A DNA stretch of 64,000 nucleotides from Rhizobium sp. WSM4643 (GCF_025152745.1 NZ_CP104040.1:3410001-3474000), one strand, 5' to 3'. Positions 16,545 to 25,277 are shown, counted from the first letter of the stretch. Notes: generated from the sequence alone by a model not told the origin. Numbers and translations are program-made.

Positions 16545-17452
16545 TGTTTTTCTCCCGGCCTGGCATTCTTCTCTTCAAGATGGAGGAGCAAGCCACTGTG
16601 ATCCTTTTCGCCATTGCCATTGGCGACGAATTCGCTGAATTCGGCATGCACCGCCGCCGTCAGCGGCAGCGTCAGCGACAGGGTCTTGGCTGCCTGCATG
16701 GCGGCGTTCAGGTCCTTCAACTGGTTGCTAGACGAACCGCCTGGGGTAAATTGCCGTTCGACCATGCGCTTGCCGTGGAGTTCGAGGATACGGCTCTCGG
16801 CAAAGCCCCCGCGAATGGCATCTCGGAAGGCGGCCGGCGAGCCGCCGCCAGCTTCGATCAGCATCATCGCTTCGGCGACGGCTCCGATCGTCACCGCAAC
16901 GATCTGCTGGTTGGCGAGCTTGGCGAGCTGGCCCGCACCGCTCGGGCCGACGCGGGTCACCCGCCCCATCGGCGCAAAGATATCCGCAAGCCGGTCGATG
17001 ACGTCCTCGTCGCCACCCGCCATGATGGCGAGCGTACCGGCTTCAGCCCCGACGACGCCGCCGGATACCGGCGCATCGACGTGATCGACGCCGCGCTCGG
17101 CAAGCCTCGCCGAATGGTCACGGGCGAAATGCGGGGCAATCGAACTCATGTCGATGACGGTAGCACCAGGCGTCATCGCACCAGCCGCGCCGCGGTCGAA
17201 CAACACGTCCTTCACCGCCTCGGCGTTAGTCAGCATGGTGATGACGACATCGGTGCCTGAAACGGCATCCGCCGGTGTTTTCGCGCAGACCGCACCGTCT
17301 CCCGCAAGCGCCTCGGCCTTGCCGGGATCGCGATTCCAGACGGTGACGGCAAAGCCCGCGCCAAGCAGCCGGCGAGCCATCGGCGCCCCCATCAGGCCGG
17401 TGCCGAGAAAGGCGATCCGCCTGCGGTCATGAGCTTTCCCCGAACCTGTCAT
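16541..17452 (-). CDS. NAD(P)-dependent beta-hydroxyacid dehydrogenase (3-hydroxyisobutyrate/tartronate semialdehyde reductase family)
   Basis: Protein of 303 aa. Rossmann motif FLGTGLMGAPMA is at about 15-26. The substrate-site motif DAPVSGGVVGAEAGTLAIMAGG is at about 126-147 (Ser130), and the catalytic Lys is K178 in GQLAKLANQQ. The family reduces or oxidises short beta-hydroxy acids such as 2-hydroxy-3-oxopropionate. It is the first gene of a two-gene operon with the XylD-like dehydratase, so the likely role is in sugar-acid catabolism. A paralogue at 49935-50810 sits beside a hydroxypyruvate isomerase. Start ATG 17452; no regulator gene is adjacent. Confidence 0.86.
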   Translation of the reverse strand: MTGSGKAHDRRRIAFLGTGLMGAPMARRLLGAGFAVTVWNRDPGKAEALAGDGAVCAKTPADAVSGTDVVITMLTNAEAVKDVLFDRGAAGAMTPGATVIDMSSIAPHFARDHSARLAERGVDHVDAPVSGGVVGAEAGTLAIMAGGDEDVIDRLADIFAPMGRVTRVGPSGAGQLAKLANQQIVAVTIGAVAEAMMLIEAGGGSPAAFRDAIRGGFAESRILELHGKRMVERQFTPGGSSSNQLKDLNAAMQAAKTLSLTLPLTAAVHAEFSEFVANGNGEKDHSGLLLHLEEKNARPGEKQ

Positions 17453-17608
17453 TCAGTCCTCCCAACTATTGTCCGTCTTTGATAGTCCGCTCGCCCACCG
17501 TTGCAAACCGTTTTGACGGACGTAACGCATTTTGTGGTGTGTCCTTAGACGCGGATGGTGTGTCCGGAAACCGCGCGCACTTGTCGGCATCATGCTCTGA
17601 AAACGATA

Positions 17609-17634
17609 CGGGCGAGAACCGAAGTTCCCGCCCG
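17609..17634 (-). terminator. Terminator-like hairpin after the RND operon
   Basis: Arms 17609-17619 and 17624-17634 pair at 10 of 11 positions (GGGCGAGAAC against GTTCCCGCCC) around a 4-nt CGAA loop. Reading the minus strand, it lies about 30 nt past the RND permease stop, and TTTT follows a few bases beyond the stem. Confidence 0.6.
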
Positions 17635-17664
17635 ATTTACCCGACAAAGGAAGGTTGAATTCCG

Positions 17665-20600
17665 TTATTCCGCCGCGAGCCGGATGACCTCCGCCTCTTC
17701 TTCCTTGTGTTCGTCCGGCTTGTGCTGGACGAGCGGACGGTTGCCAGTCAACCGCCGCAGCAGCACGTAGAAGACAGGCGTCATGAAGATGCCGAAGAAG
17801 GTCACGCCGATCATGCCCGAGAAGACCGCGACACCCATGGCGGCGCGCATTTCCGAACCGGCGCCAGTGGAGACGACGAGCGGCACGACGCCCATGATGA
17901 AGGCGAGCGAGGTCATGAGGATCGGGCGAAGGCGAAGGCGGCTGGCCTCGATCGCGGCCTCCCGCGGTGTCCTTCCCTCGAACTCCAGTTCGCGGGCGAA
18001 TTCCACGATAAGGATAGCGTTCTTCGCGGATAGGCCGACAAGCACCACCAGACCGATCTGAGTGAAGATGTTGTTGTCTCCACCGGTGAGCCAGACGCCG
18101 GTCAGCGCGGCCAGCACGCCCATCGGCACAATCATGATGATGGCAAGCGGCAGCGTCAGGCTCTCATACTGGGCAGCCAACACCAGGAAGACGAGCAGCA
18201 GAGCCAGCGGGAAGACGACGACACTGGAGTTACCGGCCAGGATCTGCTGATAGGTTAGATCCGTCCATTCGAAGTCGATGCCCGCAGGCAGGGTCTCGTG
18301 AAGGATCTTCTCGATTGCCGCTTGCGCTTGACCCGACGAGAAGCCCGGTGCCGGGCCGCCGTTGATATCGGCGGCAAGGAAGCCGTTGTAGCGGTTCGCG
18401 CGTTCCGGACCGGTGCTCGGTTCCACCTTCAAGAGGGCCGAAAGCGGGATCATCTCACCCGATGCCGACCGGACCTTCAACTGGCCGATATCCTCCGGCT
18501 GGGCGCGGAATTTCGCATCGGCTTGCACACGGACGCTGTAGGTGCGGCCGAAGGCGTTGAAGTCGTTCACATAGAGCGAGCCGAGATAGATCTGCAGTGT
18601 CTGGAAGACGTCGGTGACGGAAACTCCGAGCTGCTCGGCCTTGGCACGGTCGAGATCGGCGTAGAGCTGCGGCACGTTGATCTGGAAGCTGGAAAACAGC
18701 CCGGCGAGCTCAGGCGTCTGATAGGCCTTTGCAAGCACTGCCTTGGTCGCCTCGTCGAGCGCCTGATTGCCGAGGCCCGCACGATCCTCGATCTGCAGCT
18801 TGAAGCCGCCTGTCGTGCCGAGACCATTGACCGGCGGCGGCGGGAACATGGCGATGAAGGCATCCTGGATGACGCCGAACTTCTGGTTCAGCGCCATGGC
18901 GATTGCGCCGCCCGCGAGATCAGGCGTCTTGCGCTCCTCGAAGTCCTTCAGCGTCACAAAGACGATGCCGGCATTCGAGGAGTTGGTGAAGCCGTTGATC
19001 GACAGGCCTGGGAAGGCGATCGCATTGGCAACCCCCGGCTGCGCCAGCGCGATGTCGGTCATACGCTTGATGACGTCCTCCGTGCGGTCGAGGCTTGCGG
19101 CGTCCGGCAACTGGGCGAAGCCGATCAGATACTGCTTGTCCTGCGACGGCACGAAGCCGCCGGGAACCGTGCTGAACAGACTGTAGGTCGCACCGACCAG
19201 TGCCAAATAGATCACCATGACGATGCTCTTGCGCGACAAGAGCCCACCCACGCCCTTGCCGTAGGCATTCGAGCCCGCGCCGAAGACACGGTTGAAGCCG
19301 CGGAAGAACCAGCCGAAGATGGCGTCCATGAACCGCGTCAGCCAGTCCTTCGGCTGATCATGGCCCTTCAGGAGAAGGGCTGCCAGCGCCGGAGACAGGG
19401 TGAGCGAGTTGAAGGCCGAGATGACGGTCGAGATTGCGATCGTCAGCGCGAACTGGCGATAAAACTGACCTGACAGGCCGGAGATGAAAGCGAGCGGCAC
19501 GAAGACCGCGACGAGCACCAGCGCGATCGCGACGATCGGACCGGAGACTTCCTTCATCGCCTTGTAGGTGGCAGCCCGCGGCGACAAGCCTTGTTCGATA
19601 TTGCGCTCGACGTTTTCGACAACGACGATCGCGTCGTCGACGACGATACCGATCGCAAGCACCAGCCCGAACAGACTGAGCGCGTTGATCGAGAAGCCGA
19701 AGACATACATGACCGCGAAGGTGCCGATAATCGATACCGGTACCGCGATCAGCGGGATGATCGAGGCACGCCACGTCTGCAGGAACAGGATGACGACGAG
19801 GACGACGAGAGCAATGGCTTCGAGCAGCGTGTCGATGACCTTCTCGATCGAGGCACGCACGAATTTCGTCGTATCGTAGACGATCTCGTATTTGACGCCG
19901 GCAGGCATGGCGAGCTGCAACTGATCCATGGTCGCGTTGACATTGTCCGCGATTTCGATCGCGTTCGAACCCGGCGCCTGCAGAACAGCGACGGCGACGG
20001 CCGGCTTGCCGTCGAGGAGTGAACGCAGCGTATAGTCCGCAGCACCGAGTTCGATGCGGGCGACATCGCGAAGGCGGGTGATCTCGCCACTGGCGCCCGT
20101 CTTGACGATGATGTTGCCGAATTCCTCGGGCGTGCGCAGGCGGCCCTGTGCATTGACGTTGAGCTGCAGATCCACACCGGGCTGGCTCGGCGACGCGCCG
20201 ATGATACCGGCGGCGGCCTGAATGTTCTGGGAACTGATCGCGCTGCTGATGTCGCTGGCGGCAAGATTGTGCTCGGCGGCTTTCTGCGGGTCGATCCAGA
20301 CACGCATGGAATAGTCGCCGGCGCCGAAGACCTGCACCTGACCGACGCCTGCGATGCGGGCGAGCCGATCCTTGATGTTCAGGGTCGCGTAGTTGCGAAG
20401 ATAGGTGATGTCGTGATCGCCCCCGTCAGAGACGAGGTTGACGACCATGATGAAGTTGGGCGAGCTCTTGACTGTGGTGATGCCGAGCGAACGGACTTCC
20501 GCCGGCAGGCGCGGTTCGGCCTGCGAAACGCGGTTCTGCACGAGCTGCTGCGCTTTGTCGGGGTCGGTGCCGAGCTTGAAGGTGACGGTGACGTTGAGCA

Positions 20601-20865
20601 CGCCGTCCGATGTCGCCTGGCTGGCCATGTAGAGCATGCCTTCGACGCCGTTGATCTGCTCTTCGAGCGGCGTTGCCACCGTTTCGGCGATGACGGACGG
20701 GTTGGCGCCGGGATAGGTGGCGCGCACGACGATCGACGGCGGCACGACCTCCGGATATTCGGAAATCGGCAGCGCGCGCAGGCCGATCAGGCCGGCAACC
20801 AGGATGAGGACCGAAAGAACACCGGCAAAGACCGGGCGGTCTACAAAGAATCTGGAGATGTTCAT
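17665..20865 (-). CDS. RND (HAE1) efflux pump inner-membrane permease
   Basis: Protein of 1066 aa, full length for AcrB/MexB-type proton antiporters. The N-terminus MNISRFFVDRPVFAGVLSVLI is typical. The proton-relay residues are present: the Asp pair in GIVVDDAIVVVENVERN (TM4) and the Lys in GLSAKNAILIVEFA (TM10). Two large periplasmic loops and twelve helices are expected. The partner adaptor is encoded 120 bp upstream. No outer-membrane channel is encoded, so a TolC from elsewhere is needed. The C-terminus is Glu-rich (DEHKEEEAEVIRLAAE). Expected to expel hydrophobic drugs or plant compounds; actual substrates unknown. Confidence 0.95.
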   Translation of the reverse strand: MNISRFFVDRPVFAGVLSVLILVAGLIGLRALPISEYPEVVPPSIVVRATYPGANPSVIAETVATPLEEQINGVEGMLYMASQATSDGVLNVTVTFKLGTDPDKAQQLVQNRVSQAEPRLPAEVRSLGITTVKSSPNFIMVVNLVSDGGDHDITYLRNYATLNIKDRLARIAGVGQVQVFGAGDYSMRVWIDPQKAAEHNLAASDISSAISSQNIQAAAGIIGASPSQPGVDLQLNVNAQGRLRTPEEFGNIIVKTGASGEITRLRDVARIELGAADYTLRSLLDGKPAVAVAVLQAPGSNAIEIADNVNATMDQLQLAMPAGVKYEIVYDTTKFVRASIEKVIDTLLEAIALVVLVVILFLQTWRASIIPLIAVPVSIIGTFAVMYVFGFSINALSLFGLVLAIGIVVDDAIVVVENVERNIEQGLSPRAATYKAMKEVSGPIVAIALVLVAVFVPLAFISGLSGQFYRQFALTIAISTVISAFNSLTLSPALAALLLKGHDQPKDWLTRFMDAIFGWFFRGFNRVFGAGSNAYGKGVGGLLSRKSIVMVIYLALVGATYSLFSTVPGGFVPSQDKQYLIGFAQLPDAASLDRTEDVIKRMTDIALAQPGVANAIAFPGLSINGFTNSSNAGIVFVTLKDFEERKTPDLAGGAIAMALNQKFGVIQDAFIAMFPPPPVNGLGTTGGFKLQIEDRAGLGNQALDEATKAVLAKAYQTPELAGLFSSFQINVPQLYADLDRAKAEQLGVSVTDVFQTLQIYLGSLYVNDFNAFGRTYSVRVQADAKFRAQPEDIGQLKVRSASGEMIPLSALLKVEPSTGPERANRYNGFLAADINGGPAPGFSSGQAQAAIEKILHETLPAGIDFEWTDLTYQQILAGNSSVVVFPLALLLVFLVLAAQYESLTLPLAIIMIVPMGVLAALTGVWLTGGDNNIFTQIGLVVLVGLSAKNAILIVEFARELEFEGRTPREAAIEASRLRLRPILMTSLAFIMGVVPLVVSTGAGSEMRAAMGVAVFSGMIGVTFFGIFMTPVFYVLLRRLTGNRPLVQHKPDEHKEEEAEVIRLAAE

Positions 20866-20955
20866 ATCAAAGCCCTCTCCGGGGTGAACATGGATGCAAA
20901 GTCCCTCTCCGGCGGTTTGGCAGCCGGCCGGCGGGTCATATCATTTCGCGTATCG

Positions 20956-20978
20956 GCCTTCCCCAGGGAGGGGAAGGC
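20956..20978 (-). other. Intercistronic hairpin in the RND operon
   Basis: Perfect 9-bp stem GCCTTCCCC / GGGGAAGGC with a 5-nt loop, in the 120-bp gap between the adaptor stop and permease start. No T run follows, so it is more likely an RNA processing or stability element than a terminator. Confidence 0.5.
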
Positions 20979-20985
20979 GAAGTCT

Positions 20986-22176
20986 TTACTGCGCGGTCGC
21001 GACCTTCTCTTCCATCTGAGGTGCGACGACTGCACCAGGACGGATGCGCTGCAGACCGTTGACGACGATCTTCTCACCGACGTTCAGGCCGCTTTCGACA
21101 ACCCGCTGGCCGTCAGCCAGCGTGCCGAGCTGGACCTGTCGATAGGCGACCTTGTTCTCGCCATCGACGACAAAGACGAACTTCTTGTCCTGGTCCGTAC
21201 CGACGGCACGGTCGCTGATGACGATCTTGTTCTCGGCCTTCGGCTGGCCCATGCGCACCCGCACGAACTGGCCGGGGATGAGACGCCCGCCCGGATTGTC
21301 GAAGACGGCGCGTACGCCGATCGTGCCGCTTGATGCATCGACCTCGTTGTCGATCAGTTGCAGCTTGCCCTTGATCGGCGTGCCGCTGTCGGTCAGCGTG
21401 CCGACCTCGACCGGGATCTGCTCGACGGCAGGCAGGGCGCTATCCGTCTGCGGAAGCTGGGCAAGCGCGCGCGTCACCATCTCTTCACTGGCATTGAAGC
21501 TCGCATAGATCGGATCGACGGAAACGAGCGTCGTCAGCGCCGGCGAGGTCGAACCGGCCGCGACGAGGTTACCGGCAGTCACCTCGATCTTGCCGATGCG
21601 GCCGGAAACCGGAGCTCGCACCTGCGTATAATCGAGATCGAGCTGGGCCGACTGCAGTGCGGCCTGCGCCGAACGCAGCCCCGCCTGAGCCTCGGCCAGC
21701 GAACTCTGACGTTGATCGAGATCACTCTGGGAGATGGTGCGGTTGTCGGAAAGCCTGCGGCCGCGGTCGAGTTCAGTCTGCGCCAGGCTGACCTTGGCTT
21801 CGGCCGAAGCGACCTGGCCTTGCGCCTGCGCCACGCTTGCCTGGTAGGGGGCCGGGTCGATGGTGAAGAGCAGGTCGCCCTGCTTGACCAGCGCCCCTTC
21901 ACGGAAGGCCACCGACAGGATGGCACCGGCAACACGGGAACGCACCTGCACACGGTCGACGGCTTCCAGACGGCCGGAGAAATTCTCCCAGGCCGTCACA
22001 TCGTGCGCCGCGACGACGGCCACCGTCACCGGCACAGCGGGAGCCTGTGCAGGGGCGGAAGCGGCCGTGGCGGTCGTGCTCATCGGCAATTCGAAAAACA
22101 ATGCGGCGCCGGAAACGGACGCAACAAGGCCAATGCCGGCGCCCACCAGGGCCCAGCGCTTCTTTCTGGACGTCAT
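20986..22176 (-). CDS. RND efflux periplasmic adaptor (membrane fusion protein)
   Basis: Protein of 396 aa. The N-terminal anchor covers about residues 8-28 (WALVGAGIGLVASVSGAALFF). The biotinyl-lipoyl half (VRSRVAGAILSVAFREGALVKQGDLLFTID) precedes a coiled-coil hairpin of Gln/Ala-rich heptads (YQASVAQAQGQVASAEAKV onward). The second lipoyl half is DYTQVRAPVSGRIGKIEVTAGNLV, then beta-barrel and membrane-proximal domains. It bridges the RND permease and a TolC-type channel. Start ATG 22176 has AAGGAGAG upstream. The preceding gene on this strand ends only 46 bp away, so all three may form one operon. Confidence 0.93.
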   Translation of the reverse strand: MTSRKKRWALVGAGIGLVASVSGAALFFELPMSTTATAASAPAQAPAVPVTVAVVAAHDVTAWENFSGRLEAVDRVQVRSRVAGAILSVAFREGALVKQGDLLFTIDPAPYQASVAQAQGQVASAEAKVSLAQTELDRGRRLSDNRTISQSDLDQRQSSLAEAQAGLRSAQAALQSAQLDLDYTQVRAPVSGRIGKIEVTAGNLVAAGSTSPALTTLVSVDPIYASFNASEEMVTRALAQLPQTDSALPAVEQIPVEVGTLTDSGTPIKGKLQLIDNEVDASSGTIGVRAVFDNPGGRLIPGQFVRVRMGQPKAENKIVISDRAVGTDQDKKFVFVVDGENKVAYRQVQLGTLADGQRVVESGLNVGEKIVVNGLQRIRPGAVVAPQMEEKVATAQ

Positions 22177-22222
22177 CGGTACTCTCCTTACGGCTCAAGG
22201 CCGCCGAAATATCAGGTCTTCT

Positions 22223-23035
22223 TCAATGCAATTGCGGTTGAACGCTTACGTCCCGAAGGAAGCTTCCGAAATGGCGGCTGACGTTTTCCTGCCAGTCGGG
22301 CACTCCCTCGGATTTCCCACCATAAATCGAGGGCCAGCCCGTCCCGGCGGGAAGGACATGCTGGCGCACACCGACACCGGCCTGTTTCAGGCGGGCACCG
22401 TAACCAATCGTTTCATCATGCAGAGGATCGTCCTCCGCGGTGAATATCAGCGCCGGCGCGACGCCCGAAATACGAGAACAGAGGCAAGGCGCCGCGTAAG
22501 GGTGGCAACCGCCGCCGCTCAGATAGTGGCTCCAGCCCTCCGTCCAGCGTTGGCGCATGCCGATGGCTTCGGCCTTGCGGATTGAGGACGTGCCCATGAA
22601 GGGATCGAGCAGCGGCGAAATCAGGATCTGGCCGTCGAGCGCGTCCGGCATCTGGTCGCGCGCCTTCAGCGCCACACCGGCAGCGACATTGCCGCCTGCT
22701 TCTTCGCCAGCGACGAAGAGCAACGACTTCCGATCGCCGAGACCGGCGCGTTTGTTGGCGAGATAGGTGAAAACGGAGAAGGAGACTTCCAGCGCTTGCG
22801 GGAATATGTTGCCGGAAAGACTGCTATAATCGGCAGCAACGACGATGGCGCCGGCCTTGGCGAGGCTCATCGCCACCGGCCGGTCGACGTGTCTGTCGTT
22901 GTCCAGAAACGCGCCGCCATGCAAGTAAAGCACGATCGGCGGACCCTTGCCGTAATCGGCGCCCTGGTAGATGCGCGCGGAAACGGGGCCGACGGCCACC
23001 TTATCCAGCATCATATCTTTCCATTCCACCGTCAT
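22223..23035 (-). CDS. Alpha/beta-hydrolase (HSL-like) lacking catalytic Ser and His
   Basis: Protein of 270 aa from ATG 23035 (a GTG at 23062 is an alternative). The fold is that of hormone-sensitive-lipase-type esterases: oxyanion motif YLHGGAF at 37-43, and an Asp in EDDPLHDE at about 203. The nucleophile elbow, normally GDSAGG, reads GEEAGG (110-115), with Glu where Ser is required. The region where the catalytic His is expected (about 228-238, PAGTGWPSIYG) has no HGF-type His. The protein is therefore probably not an esterase; it may bind a ligand or another protein. It is the first gene of the RND operon and divergent from a LysR regulator. Confidence 0.75.
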   Translation of the reverse strand: MTVEWKDMMLDKVAVGPVSARIYQGADYGKGPPIVLYLHGGAFLDNDRHVDRPVAMSLAKAGAIVVAADYSSLSGNIFPQALEVSFSVFTYLANKRAGLGDRKSLLFVAGEEAGGNVAAGVALKARDQMPDALDGQILISPLLDPFMGTSSIRKAEAIGMRQRWTEGWSHYLSGGGCHPYAAPCLCSRISGVAPALIFTAEDDPLHDETIGYGARLKQAGVGVRQHVLPAGTGWPSIYGGKSEGVPDWQENVSRHFGSFLRDVSVQPQLH

Positions 23036-23108
23036 GCTTCCGGTCTCTTTTGCGTCGGCCACAAGCAGACAACACCTGCCGCTTGCATTTTATACGAAAA
23101 AGATATTG

Positions 23109-23128
23109 TTATTCCAACCAAGGAATAA
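23109..23128. promoter_or_regulatory. Candidate LysR operator (T-N11-A palindrome)
   Basis: TTATTCC (23109-23115) and GGAATAA (23122-23128) form a perfect 7-6-7 inverted repeat containing a T-N11-A core (T23113, A23125). It lies in the divergent promoter region between the hydrolase-like/RND operon and lysR, about 70 nt before the lysR start. A second palindrome, TATCGCGATA, is at 23136-23145. Confidence 0.5.
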
Positions 23129-23199
23129 GAAGCTATATCGCGATAACTCTGTTCCAGATCTCGAACAATGGTGCAACGCAAACTGCGGATTTGAACCCG

Positions 23200-24111
23200 A
23201 TGGATCAGCTCTCGGCAATGCGCGTCTTCATTCGCGTCGTGGAGACGGGCAATTTCACCCGCGCCGCCGACATGCTCGCCATGCCCAAGGCGACAGTGAC
23301 CAATCTCATCCAGGGCCTGGAAGCGCATCTGCGCACCAAGCTTTTGAATCGTACCACGCGCCGGGTCATGGTGACCACGGACGGCGCGCTTTATTACGAA
23401 CGCGCCGCCCAGATCATTTCCGAGCTGGAAGAACTCGATGGCAGCCTCTCCAATTCCCAGAGTCTGCCGAGCGGGCGGCTGCGTGTCGAGATGGCCGGCG
23501 CCTTTGCCGATTGGATCGTCGTTCCGGCACTTTGCGATTTCTATCAGCGTTATCCCGATATCCGTATCGATCTCGGTGTCGGCGACCGCACGGTCGATTA
23601 TCTTGCGGAAAATGTCGATTGCGCGCTGCGGGCCGGCACGCCGGCCGACCAGTCGCTGATTGCGCGGCGCGTGTCCGAAGTCGAGATGATCACCTGCGCT
23701 TCACCGGGCTACGTCCAGAAATTCGGCATGCCCGAGCGGCCGGAGGATCTGGAGGCGGATCACTACACCGTCAACTATTTCCGCGCACAGAATAACCGGA
23801 CCCTGCCTTTCGAATTCCGCCGACACAACGAAGTGATCGAGACCAGTCCGCGTTACATCGCCTCGGTCAACGATAGCCGCACCTATCTGACGGCTGCGCT
23901 GACGGGTCTCGGCATCGCGCAGGTGCCGATCTTCATGGCGCGCGAGCCGATGGCAAGGGGCGAGCTCGTCCGCGTGCTGCCCGATTGGCGTCGCGATCCG
24001 CTACCGCTCTATGTCGTTTATCCGCCGAACCGCCACCTCAGCAACAAGGTGCGCGTCTTCGTCGACTGGCTGGTGAAGCTTCTGGTCGAGGCGAGACTGA
24101 ACGACGTCTGA
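23200..24111 (+). CDS. LysR-family transcriptional regulator
   Basis: Protein of 303 aa. The N-terminal winged helix-turn-helix (about 3-62) reads MRVFIRVVETGNFTRAADML ... TNLIQGLEAHLRTKLLNRTTRR. The effector-binding domain follows (RLRVEMAGAFADWIVVPALCDFYQRYPDIRIDL onward). Start ATG 23200 fits the canonical N-terminus MDQLSAMRVF; the upstream extension is not protein-like. The divergent position suggests it controls the hydrolase-like/adaptor/RND permease operon in response to a small molecule. Resembles the CrgA/AaeR-like group by its MDQLxAMRVF start. Confidence 0.92.
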   Translation: MDQLSAMRVFIRVVETGNFTRAADMLAMPKATVTNLIQGLEAHLRTKLLNRTTRRVMVTTDGALYYERAAQIISELEELDGSLSNSQSLPSGRLRVEMAGAFADWIVVPALCDFYQRYPDIRIDLGVGDRTVDYLAENVDCALRAGTPADQSLIARRVSEVEMITCASPGYVQKFGMPERPEDLEADHYTVNYFRAQNNRTLPFEFRRHNEVIETSPRYIASVNDSRTYLTAALTGLGIAQVPIFMAREPMARGELVRVLPDWRRDPLPLYVVYPPNRHLSNKVRVFVDWLVKLLVEARLNDV

Positions 24112-24448
24112 GCGCCAAGACAAATACGGCCCGGAAGGCAGTGGAAGCCTTCGACGGGCCGCAATGTACAACTTTGAACATCAAGCCTGTCGCACCGTAG
24201 CAAGGACGCGGCAGGCTCTGGAGGTTCGGGAGAGAGTGGCAGGGAATTCCACTCTCTCGCGATAAAACAGATATACGCACTCCCCGCTGGATTGTAAGGA
24301 AAAATTCCGCAATCGCGTTCACATAATTGCGATGACGGCTCTGCGCCGATATTCCCGCACGCGGTGGCGGACCGGGTGTCAATTCCCGATGGCTGGCTTC
24401 AGCAAGTCCTCAAGGCCGATGAGCGGCGGCCGGACGCCGCCGGTTTCG
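24112..24448. other. Intergenic region with two strong hairpins
   Basis: 337 bp between the lysR stop and the convergent SDR stop. Hairpin 1 has outer arms 24127-24133 (CGGCCCG) and 24155-24161 (CGGGCCG) and inner GAAGGC/GCCTTC; it probably ends lysR transcription. Hairpin 2 has perfect 10-bp arms, 24230-24239 (GAGAGAGTGG) and 24249-24258 (CCACTCTCTC), with a 9-nt loop. No T run follows on either strand. No protein-like ORF. A small RNA is possible but unproven. Confidence 0.5.
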
Positions 24449-25189
24449 TCAGACCGCGCCGCCATTGGCGCGTAGCGTCTGGCCGTTGACCCAGCCGCCG
24501 TCCGGGCCGGCAAGAAAGGCAACCGCAGCGGCGATGTCTTCCGGTGTGCCGAGACGTTCCATCGGGTTCATTTTCGCCGTGCGGGCGATGAGTTCGTCCG
24601 ACTTGCCGTTGAGGAAAAGGTCGGTGGCGACAGGACCGGGCGCGATCGCATTGACCGTGATGTTTCTGCCGCGCATCTCCTTGGCCATAATCGCCGTCAG
24701 TGTTTCCACGGCAGCCTTGGTAGCGGCGTAGACGCCGTAGGTTTCGAGCTTCAGGCCGACGACGGATGTCGAAAAGTTGATGACCCGGCCGCCGTCATGC
24801 AGACGCTTGGCGGCTTCCCTGAGCGTATTGAAGGTGCCTTTGAGGTTGACGTTGATCTGGCGATCGAAATTAACGTCGTCGGCCTCGGCAAGAGAAGACA
24901 GCATCATGATCCCGGCATTGTTGACGAGCACATCGACGCCGCCGAAGGCGGTTTCCGCGGCTTCGAACATGTGGCGGACGGCTTCGGCATCGCCGACATC
25001 GGCTTTCGCCGTCAGTGCCTTGCCGCCGGCCTGCTCGATCTCCTGGGCCAGTTCCTCGGCTGGAGCGGCATTGCCGGAATAGTTGATGACGACGGTGAAA
25101 CCGTCCTTGGCGAGGCGTCGGGCGACTGCCGCGCCAATGCCGCGGGAAGCGCCGGTCACCAGTGCGACCTTGTTTTCGTTGCTGGCCAT
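24449..25189 (-). CDS. SDR-family NAD(P)-dependent oxidoreductase
   Basis: Protein of 246 aa, a classical short-chain dehydrogenase/reductase. Cofactor motif TGASRGIG is at about 13-20, NNAG at about 90, and the catalytic Ser lies in INFSTSVVG and YAATK as YxxxK at about 153-157. It ends GWVNGQTLRANGGAV, the family C-terminus. Likely acts on a ketone or aldehyde in the cytoplasm. It is divergent from a LysR gene across 121 bp, a common arrangement for a regulator controlling a detoxification reductase. Start ATG 25189 has GGAGAACG immediately upstream. Confidence 0.9.
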   Translation of the reverse strand: MASNENKVALVTGASRGIGAAVARRLAKDGFTVVINYSGNAAPAEELAQEIEQAGGKALTAKADVGDAEAVRHMFEAAETAFGGVDVLVNNAGIMMLSSLAEADDVNFDRQINVNLKGTFNTLREAAKRLHDGGRVINFSTSVVGLKLETYGVYAATKAAVETLTAIMAKEMRGRNITVNAIAPGPVATDLFLNGKSDELIARTAKMNPMERLGTPEDIAAAVAFLAGPDGGWVNGQTLRANGGAV

Positions 25190-25258
25190 TTTCGTTCTCC
25201 TTCAGGGATGCGCCGCAGCGCGTTTTCGATGAGGAGAAGATGCCGCTTTTCTATGCGC

Positions 25259-25277
25259 GGATAATCAGGCATTATCC
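25259..25277. promoter_or_regulatory. Candidate LysR operator (T-N11-A palindrome)
   Basis: Perfect 7-5-7 inverted repeat GGATAAT / ATTATCC with a T-N11-A core (T25262, A25274). It lies in the 121-bp region between the SDR gene and the divergent lysR, 34 nt before the lysR start. Confidence 0.55.
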
